Position numbers and translations under genes: made by a program. This document shows positions 13,183 through 13,309 of a stretch of DNA of 13,309 nt, in pieces. How positions within the stretch are numbered: the first letter of the stretch is position 1; every line of letters begins with the position of its first letter. This DNA comes from JANOGU01 sp964499865 (GTDB taxonomy: Bacteria > Pseudomonadota > Alphaproteobacteria > Rhodobacterales > Rhodobacteraceae). The notes under the pieces were generated by a model. That model saw only the letters and a list, made by a program, of their open reading frames with translations, was not told where the DNA came from and ran no database searches. The stretch is from contig CAZCPY010000085.1 in assembly GCA_964499865.1 (NCBI GenBank), positions 1-13,309 on the forward strand. Direction: 5' to 3'.

Positions 13183-13309
13183 ATGACCGAGCCCTGGGAT
13201 GCCACCGAAGACGCCCGCGACCTTCTGTGCCCGCTGCCGGTGCTGCGGGCGCGCAAGCGGCTTGTGGCGATGGCGCCGGGGCAGGTGCTGCGGGTGCTGG
13301 CGACCGACC
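13183..13309 (+). CDS. tusA: TusA-family sulfur carrier/sulfurtransferase (3' truncated)
   Basis: The first 42 codons read MTEPWDATEDARDLLCPLPV and continue with RARKRLVAMAPGQVLRVLATD. The CPxP motif (Cys16-Pro-Leu-Pro) near the N-terminus is the signature of TusA/SirA-like proteins, in which the Cys carries a persulfide for tRNA thiolation or other sulfur transfer. The window ends inside the gene. Assignment as true TusA rather than another CPxP paralogue cannot be made from this fragment. The start follows the amtB terminator, so the gene has its own transcription unit, and no strong Shine-Dalgarno is evident. Confidence 0.8.
   Translation, partial: MTEPWDATEDARDLLCPLPVLRARKRLVAMAPGQVLRVLATD

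Overview
The window is very GC-rich (roughly 70% by eye) and gene-dense. Its gene content points to an alphaproteobacterium of the Rhodobacteraceae (Rhodobacter, Cereibacter or Paracoccus-like). The indicators are a CcrM-type GANTC methyltransferase next to rnhB, an Mcl1-type malyl-CoA lyase of the ethylmalonyl-CoA/3-hydroxypropionate enzymology, a glnK-amtB pair, and small secreted proteins of the type common in Rhodobacterales. No rRNA, tRNA, CRISPR array, transposase or phage gene is visible.

Layout. Bases 1-630 hold the 3' part of an extensin-like cell-envelope protein. Mcl1 (783-1742) follows. A 411-bp gap carrying a palindromic dispersed repeat separates it from a compact operon of a class IV D-amino-acid transaminase and the two-subunit AzlC/AzlD amino acid exporter (2154-4007). 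A strong hairpin terminator (4031-4061) ends the convergent ccrM gene. On the minus strand, a secreted hypothetical protein (5984-6385), rnhB (5337-5933, possibly starting at 5987) and ccrM (4118-5224) form a same-strand cluster. ccrM has its own AT-rich upstream region containing a GANTC site.

Divergent from that cluster, across a short intergenic region with nested inverted repeats, lies a two-gene unit (6574-7534). It encodes a small secreted protein and, overlapping it by 29 bp, a two-TM membrane protein whose cytoplasmic C-terminus looks like an OmpR/PhoB-type winged helix. This is the least ordinary item in the window and may be a membrane-tethered regulator with a periplasmic partner. 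A 516-bp gap with further copies of the dispersed repeat follows, then msrA (8051-8557).

The right side holds a class A penicillin-binding protein on the minus strand (8695-10959) and, divergent from it, glnK-amtB (11232-13076) with an NtrC-like palindrome and hairpins in the upstream region. amtB ends at a clear terminator hairpin. The window closes inside a TusA-family gene (13183 onward).

Most of the region is chromosomal housekeeping: carbon and nitrogen assimilation, cell wall synthesis, DNA methylation and repair of oxidised protein. The more interesting signals are the membrane-anchored winged-helix module, the palindromes in the regulatory gaps, and the coupling of a divergent D-amino-acid transaminase to an amino acid exporter.
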